From Funneliformis mosseae (taxonomy: Eukaryota; Glomeromycota; Glomeromycetes; Glomerales; Glomeraceae): 21,024 nucleotides of DNA. The stretch spans positions 1 through 21,024 of the forward strand of contig CAJVPP010001299.1 of NCBI GenBank assembly GCA_910592005.1, given 5' to 3'. Every line of letters starts with the position of its first letter. Position 1 is the stretch's first letter. The position numbers and the translations under genes were made by a program. The notes below the pieces were generated by a model. That model saw only the letters and a program-made list of their open reading frames with translations. It did no database searches and was not told the DNA's origin. Positions 14,998 through 21,024 of the stretch are shown here, in pieces.

Positions 14998-15806
14998 TTT
15001 ATTACTAAAAAAAATAGCATAGCATTGATCACATTGTGTACTCGCATCCTTTTTAGAAGTATCTTTGAATTCAATCTTATTAATTTCGTCTTCCCATGAA
15101 TAAAAAGCTTTGCTCGTTTCTTAACATCGTAATATCCAGGGTCAATATCTATATGTGTAAATATAGTGTGTAAATTAGGTTCATCAGAAATGTAACAAAA
15201 TTAAGATCGTTAGAAGACGGAACAGATGATGATCCTTGATTCATTTTCGAATTCTGCTGAAAATTATTGATTATCATTCAAAGTCTATAGAAATACAATG
15301 TTCATTGTCAGTGTTGGCAAATTGCAATGTCATTTGCCTATTTTTTAAATGACATTTGTCATTTCTCATAGTAAAACTAATGTCATTTGATGTCATTTGA
15401 TGTCATTTCGATGTCATTTCAATATCATTTGACAACACTGGTTCATTGGGGTCTTCATTAAAACACAACAGCCTGATTTTCTTGTTCATGTTGAGGAATG
15501 GAAGCATGTGCAGAAAAAAAATCGTTAATTTTTGTTCTTTTGGAAATTTTGTCATTGGTCTAAGGGATAAATTGTAATTCGTTAAGAACTAGCGCAAATT
15601 AATAGTTTTAGTTAAAGATACGCATCTTTACCTCTTCCCGATTGTTTCCTCTTTGGCACAAGTACTGTATTAACTGTATTAAATGCATCACCAGTCATAG
15701 TCCCATTTACATTATTTATTGTCCCGTTCATTATCCCGTTTACAGTTGGATTGTCATTTGAAATTTCCCCTCCCCCTCCGTCATCATTTCCATTTAAGGA
15801 AATCAA
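14998..15806 (-). pseudogene. Decayed gene of unknown family, interrupted by a MITE
   Basis: A coding-like trail in several frames. It starts at ATG 15806 with a Gly/Asn/Thr-rich piece ending VLVPKRKQSGR, where a GTAAAG donor could follow. Next (about 15540-15460) comes SKRTKINDFFSAHASIPQ, then after a frame change NEDPNE, where a 132-bp MITE interrupts it. Beyond the MITE HCISIDFE continues in the same frame. Further on, MNQGSSSVPSSNDLNF (from 15244), DEPNLHTIFTHIDIDPGYY and FYSWEDEINKIEF each need a frame change, ending near CDQCYAIFF. The basic KRTKINDFF and the CxxC suggest a zinc-finger or nuclear protein, but I cannot name it. Frameshifts and the insertion suggest it is dead; some of the first part might be a real exon. 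Confidence 0.45.
15309..15440. mobile_element. hAT-type MITE, 132 bp, with 8-bp target duplication
   Basis: Ends are CAGTGTTGGCAAA (15309-15321) and TTTGACAACACTG (15428-15440), inverted copies with one mismatch in 13. Flanks carry a perfect 8-bp repeat GTTCATTG at 15300-15307 and 15441-15448, with one extra T between the left copy and the element. An 8-bp duplication and CAGTG..CACTG ends are the mark of hAT elements. The inside has no coding capacity and holds many copies of TGTCATTT spaced 10-11 bp apart in both orientations, like subterminal transposase-binding repeats. A non-autonomous element moved by a hAT transposase elsewhere is the natural reading. Confidence 0.85.
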
Positions 15807-15849
15807 GTTATCACGTGATCACGATTATAAATCCCGATTCTTACATTAT

Positions 15850-17700
15850 TCTTTATTGTATTTTATTATAATGTTACTATATTATAGTGTTAAAAAATGA
15901 TAAAATAGTTTAATAAAATGATTAAATTTATTAAATTTAAAATAGTATGTCTAAAATTAATTAGAGTTTTAGTAAAATATTATAAAAGTTTAAATTAAAA
16001 TAATTAAAATTTTAGTGTGAGAAAAAAAAAATTTTATTAAATTTTAAAAGTGAGATAATGATCCTGTTACCATGGTTTTTCATTTCAGTTTTATGACCTT
16101 TCTTTTCCTTTATCCTTCTTTGCAATTTTTTCTTGTTAAAATAATTGATCTTATGAATTATCATTTATATAATTTGAATTTTCAGTTATATGAATTCTTT
16201 TGTATATTTTATATCAAATTGATCTTGTTGCAGTTTAAATTCTTCAATTCTTACATTTGTCACTTTCTATTTTAAATGGAATGCTTTAATATGCTACTTT
16301 AAAAATGTTTTTGATAAAAAATATTTATAGTATTTTTAGCATACAAAATTGTTATATAAATCTGAAGTAATACTAAGATAATGTTTATTATAACCTGGTA
16401 ATTTTTCATTAAAATATTTTAAAATATAAACTAGATTTAAAAAAACCCATCAAACTCTTATATAATAGAAGGTAAAAAACCATTAGTATTAGATAAAAGT
16501 TCATAAATTTTAAGCGCATATGATAGTTTATAATAGTTCTAATCCTTTTATTTTTTTAAATCAAAGGAGTATTTACAGAATTGATTATAAGTATCAATCT
16601 AATCTTAGGATTTTTTGTGTATATATAAAAAATTTGATTAGTTATACTCTTTCAACATATGTGATAAAAACTAGATAATTATTGATATTGTTACAGCTTT
16701 AAAGCTCACAAAAATGTTTGCTCATATATTTAAAATTATAATATCTAATATCCTTATTCATAATGATAACTTTTTACTGATACTTCTAATAAAGTAGTCT
16801 AAGTTAAGTTTTTAAAAGTAATAAATAATTTGAAATATTTATAATAAACTAAAGATTTTCATCTAATCTACTATCTGTCAACAAATACTAAAATAGTTTT
16901 ACAAAGTCTTTGTAATATGTAAATTTATTATAGAATTTTTTTTATAAGATCTACTATGTATGTCTTATATAATATACTTAAAAATATACTTAAAAATATT
17001 CTAGATAAATAAAAATTCTCATTTTACAGAATGTAATAAATTATTCATATTAAAAGGATTTATCATTAGATAAATTGACAGTATTAGTTTATATTTTGCA
17101 ACCTTTAAAAAATTATGGTTAGAAACTATTACCAACTTGTTTATTATTTATAGTTTTAAATATTCTTTCAACTGCAACTAAACCAAGAGGAACTTATAAA
17201 ACTTAAAAGCTGAAAATTGAAAACTTAATATTGAAAAAATAGTTATAAATAAATATCTTGATTTTATTATCCTAAAAAATTAATGCAACTTCATTAAGAA
17301 AAGTTAACAAGAATGATTTAATATCTTTAACAAAAGCTAAACAATAATATTTATTAAGGTGATTGTCTATCTTATTTCTTTTAACAAAAGTCAAACTGAT
17401 TATGTAAGATGATGATATCATTTTACTTCTTTTGTACTTGAATGCTTAAGTTATATATAATTTTACATAGTAAACTTTGCTATATAGACACTATATATTC
17501 TCTACCATTTCTTCTTAAAGGTACTTGATAGTTTAAATCTGAATTATTTTCTTGTAACTTTTATAATGGCTGCAGAAAAAAATAGCAGTCATGATCATAT
17601 GATTAAAATAATAATTTATATCATACCTGATTGGACAATATAAACCAATTTTTTGTTTGGTTATTTACTATATTACACTAATAAACATACATAAAAAACT
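15850..17700. other. AT-rich intergenic DNA, no gene seen
   Basis: Dense stops in all frames and long runs of A and T. The open frame at 16072-16275 is almost all Phe, Leu, Tyr and Ile and looks like low-complexity sequence rather than a gene. A short coding-like piece (TATKPRGTYKT, near 17175-17210) has no context that would identify it. Confidence 0.5.
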
Positions 17701-17710
17701 GAACACAAGA

Positions 17711-18755
17711 ATGTCTCATAACTGATATGATGTAATAATGCTACAAAAAATTTCTATTAAAGAATGATGTGAAGTAGTTAAATCATTGTAGAATAATAGA
17801 ACACAAAATGTAAATAAACTACACAAAATTACCAAGTTTCTACTAAGAACACTATATCAGTGGTCATCTCAATTAAAAAAAACCAAAAATTAAAATAATT
17901 ATGTTATCCAGAATGCTCAAAGGTTTAAGTTTAAAAAGTAGCGTTATTTTGATCAGCTTGCTCATTCGTGTGCTAGTACAACAAGTTTTGAAATTGCAAA
18001 CACTCTTAATAATATTTACTCAAGTCTTAATATAATCACTCACACAGTCTGTGAGAACCTTTATAAGCTTAGTTACCAAGTTTGTGTTTCTAAAAAATTC
18101 TATTTCTCATTTTAATTGCAAAAGAGAGACGAGTTTCTTGGGCAGAAGTTCATAAAAATAAAAATTAGGAAAATATAGTTTTTTCTGATGAAACAACCTT
18201 TCAAATATTCTGTAATACCATCTTGTTCATTATAACAAAGGTAAAGAAAAACCAACTTGTGAAGTTGTTAAACACCAATTCAAAGTTTATGTTTAGAAAG
18301 CTTTTTATTTGTAAGGAATCATTGGATTTCATATGTTTATTAAAAATATGAATAGAGAGTTATACCATAAAATTTTAACAAATAATCTTTTTGATCAAGC
18401 ATATCAGCTTCTTGGAGAGTCCTGAATATTTTAACAGGATAATGATCTGAAGCATAAAGCTAAGCTTACAGTGTCTCTTCTTAAAAATCAATATCTTACG
18501 GTTCTCAATTAGCTATCATATTTCTCAGATCTGAATTTAATAGAAAATTTGTAGGTAATTATCAAGAAAAGGGTAGAAAAAAAGGTCAATAAATAAATTA
18601 GTGAAAAAAAATTAGTTATGCAAAGGATTTTTATGAAAATTATTAAGAGTGAATGGTTCAATATCAATCAAAACCTCTGCCTTAGTTTAGTCAATAGTAT
18701 GAAAAGGAGGATAAATTTGATAATTAAAAGAAATTGCAATGTAATTCAATATTAA
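17711..18755 (+). pseudogene. Tc1/mariner transposase pseudogene (DD34E)
   Basis: A dead Tc1/mariner transposase. From ATG 17711 the N-terminal helix-turn-helix region can be read through several stops (VNKLHKITKFLLRTLYQWSS). It is followed by IANTLNNIYSSLNIITHTV and RRVSWAEVHKN. The catalytic core keeps FSDETTF (Asp codon at 18187), QDND (Asp at 18438) and SDLNLIENL (Glu at 18543). The last two are 35 codons apart, that is 34 residues between, which gives DD34E. The first and second Asp are out of frame with each other, so at least one frameshift lies between them. The C-terminal end reads SMKRRINLIIKRN and stops at 18755. Many in-frame stops make it non-functional. I could not find matching terminal inverted repeats. 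Confidence 0.85.
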
Positions 18756-20280
18756 AATTTTAATATATAATAAATGTAATATTAGTTTATTTATATTTTA
18801 AGTTTTAAATGATTTTAATAAATATTGATCGAGTAAATAAATTTTCATTTACTGTCAGTTTTTTTTGCTGTTACTATATAGTCTGCAATGCTAAACCTAA
18901 TACTTTTATACATTTTATCTAAAAGTTCAGAATCATTTATTAAAATGAAGGATATCCTAATGCATCATAAATTTTAACTATATTTTCTTTATCTAATTTT
19001 TTTCACTTTTTATTTTAAGATTTTTTTTAGCTTTTGCATTATTTTTTAGCTTTTTGAATTTTTTTTTTCTAACACAATTATTTTTTCAAGCTTTCTAATT
19101 TGAAGTAAATTGTGAATGAAAGTCTAATAATATAATTACTCTTAATAATTTATTGTATTCATATAATTTAATTTTGTCTTTTTAAAGACTTGTATATAAC
19201 TGTCTTTGTATTATTATATTTTATGAAATATTATTAATAGGTATGAAAAAGATTTTAAAAGTTTTAGAGATTCTGATTCTGACTTTGTAAATTTTGGTCT
19301 AAAGGTTTTGAAGGTTTTAAAGGTAGATTTAGAGGATTTTTTATAGATTTTTGTTGTAAAAAATAAACTTAAAAAAAGAGGTTTATAATAATTCAAAAAT
19401 ATGATTCTAAATAAAATTTTTGTCCTTTAATTTTATTTCTTATTAACTATTTTAAGCTTGTTTCTGTAGTGTTTTCTTATTTAATATTTTATTATAGGTA
19501 TATATTATTTTATAAAATATAAAAGTATTTACAAACTTCTTATAAATGTTTTTTAGTTTTTCAATAATATAATTTTTGAATATTTTAGTTGCTTAAAATA
19601 TAATTATTTTATTTATAAAATATTAATCTAGCAAAAAAAAGCAAATATAAAATTATCATTCATGTAAGATTTCTATATATATATATATATTTTTATTAAT
19701 ATTATCAAAGAAAAAAAAATTATATTTAAAAACTTTTTTTATCAAAATTATTATAAGCCACATATTTTTATAATACAATTTTATAATACTTATTTATTTA
19801 TTTTCAGAATTGTATTACTATCTTGATCTAAATTGAAATAATAATTTTGTATCACATTATTTTATTGTAAAACTTATTTAAAAAGACTTTGCTATGATAT
19901 ATTTTTGTAAAGGATTGAAAATTCTTTATAATGTATTCATTATATATATTTAAATTATTTTTAAGATTTTGATAATAGGATGATTTATTGATTTTTAATA
20001 ATATATAGTATATTAGATAAAAATGTAAAGATATTTTATTATAATTGTATTTTTAAATATTTTTTATCATATATATTATAAACAAAGTGCTATATCAATA
20101 TATTTTTTAAATTAGTTATTTTCAAAAAGACTATATATATATATATCTAATATTAAAGAAATAAAATTATCAAAGTAAATCATAAAAATGTTTTATAACT
20201 AATAATTTTTGTATTATTAAATCTAATTATTATAAATTTTTTATGAGTTTTTATTTTGAATTTGTTAAATATATTTAGAA
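18756..20280. other. AT-rich DNA, no gene seen
   Basis: No supported gene. Features seen: an (AT)n run at about 19674-19691 and again near 20131-20146, and a degenerate TTTTAGAGATT/AAGGTTTT-type low-complexity stretch at 19240-19360 whose minus-strand open frame is Ser/Lys/Phe-rich and repetitive rather than gene-like. Confidence 0.5.
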
Positions 20281-20289
20281 TTCTAAATG

Positions 20290-20480
20290 AATTAAATTAA
20301 GTTAAGTTTAAAGATCAACTCTACTTGACTTTTTTTTCAAGTTAAATTAAGTTAAGTTTATTTTATAAAATCATTCAACTTAACTTGATTCAAGTTATAT
20401 AAATTTTAAATTTAACTCAATTTGATTTAACTTGCTTAACTCAACTTAATTTTAACTTGAATTTATTTAAGTCAAGACAA
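20290..20480. repeat. Cluster of interspersed AACTTAACTTGA-type motifs
   Basis: About a dozen short copies of AAGTTAAG, CAAGTTAAATT and their complements (CTTAACTTGA, AACTCAACTT) in both orientations within 190 bp. The mixed orientation would allow much internal pairing, as in a foldback or MITE-like element. No clear ends were found. Confidence 0.45.
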
Positions 20481-20898
20481 ATTCAAATCAAATTTTAAAA
20501 TTAAATTTAAATTAACTTATAAATATTTAAATATAAAAAAAGTTATTTTAAATTATATTATATTATAAGTTTATATATTATTTTATTTAGATCAAATAAT
20601 AAAATAAAAAATAAAAAAATTAATTATTTTTTAAAAAGTACTAAAAATAAAAAAAAACTTTATTTTTAGTTTTCTACTAAGATTTAAAATACATATATGC
20701 CTAAATTGTTTTTATTGATAAATTACATTTTTTTGTATAATTAGACCAGTTTTTTTAAAAAATGCTCTTTCTATCAGAATACTAGTAATTTAAAAATAAA
20801 AATAAATTATATTGATTAAATTAAATTATAAAAGTTTTATAAAAATTTTAAATTTATTCATCTAAAATAACTAAAAATCTTTTAATATTTTTATTTAG

Positions 20899-21024
20899 AG
20901 TTCCGGACGAGTCGAGTCAACTCACGAGTCAGATAAGCTGAGTCGAATTTAAATCGAGTCGAGTTTATGTTTTTTTGACTCGATGATTTGCGAGTCAAGT
21001 CAAATTCAAGTCGAGTTAAATATT
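20899..21024. repeat. Cluster of GAGTCGAGTC motifs at window edge
   Basis: A GC-richer block packed with GAGTC, CGAGTCGAGT and GACTCG in both orientations (for example CGAGTCGAGTCAACTCACGA near 20909). It runs to the end of the window, so its full extent is unknown. It looks like the end of a repeat or transposable element with subterminal repeats. Confidence 0.5.

Noticed and set aside
16072..16275. 67-codon hydrophobic plus-strand open frame
   Set aside because: Almost only TTT/TTA/ATT-type codons; no family, promoter or splice context. Low-complexity artefact.
19214..19396. 60-codon minus-strand frame rich in Ser, Lys and Phe
   Set aside because: Made by a degenerate TTTTAGAG/GGTTTT repeat; no start context or family.

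Overview
The window looks like a piece of nuclear genome from an early-diverging fungus, most likely an arbuscular mycorrhizal fungus of the Glomeromycota (Rhizophagus-like). This is an inference from four things: extreme AT richness outside genes, many short introns of about 60 to 120 bases with GT..AG borders, two conserved fungal-type intron-rich genes, and a spread of decayed transposons with short tandem repeats. No database search was possible.

Layout: 1-1580 is tandem-repeat DNA, dominated by an array of about 39 hairpin-forming 25-bp units (410-1380). 1588-2670 is a 5'-truncated, broken LINE-type retrotransposon carrying an RNase H end and the C-terminal tail. 2700-5660 is AT-rich non-coding DNA with a possible solo LTR. 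5733-8048 (+) is an intact 11-exon gene for the LCB1 subunit of serine palmitoyltransferase (510 aa). 8609-13717 (-) is an intact 13-exon gene for a full-length ABCC-type ABC exporter (1366 aa). The two genes are convergent, with about 560 bp between their stop codons. I rebuilt both by joining exons in frame, and every junction keeps the reading frame and the conserved family motifs.

13805-15806 (-) holds decayed coding pieces: a fragment resembling the ligand-binding domain of a pentameric ligand-gated ion channel, an unidentified fragment, and a frameshifted unknown gene into which a 132-bp hAT-type MITE has inserted, with a perfect 8-bp target duplication. 15850-17700 is AT-rich with no gene seen. 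17711-18755 (+) is a dead Tc1/mariner transposase whose DD34E residues can still be read. 18756-21024 is AT-rich, with two clusters of short interspersed motifs at its end, the last cut off by the window edge.

The two live genes both concern membranes: LCB1 acts in the first step of sphingolipid synthesis at the ER, and the ABCC protein is a membrane exporter. Their adjacency does not by itself show a functional link. The most unusual items are the hairpin array, whose copies differ mainly by CG to TG/CA changes; the channel-like fragment; and the excess of CACGTG sites in DNA this AT-rich.
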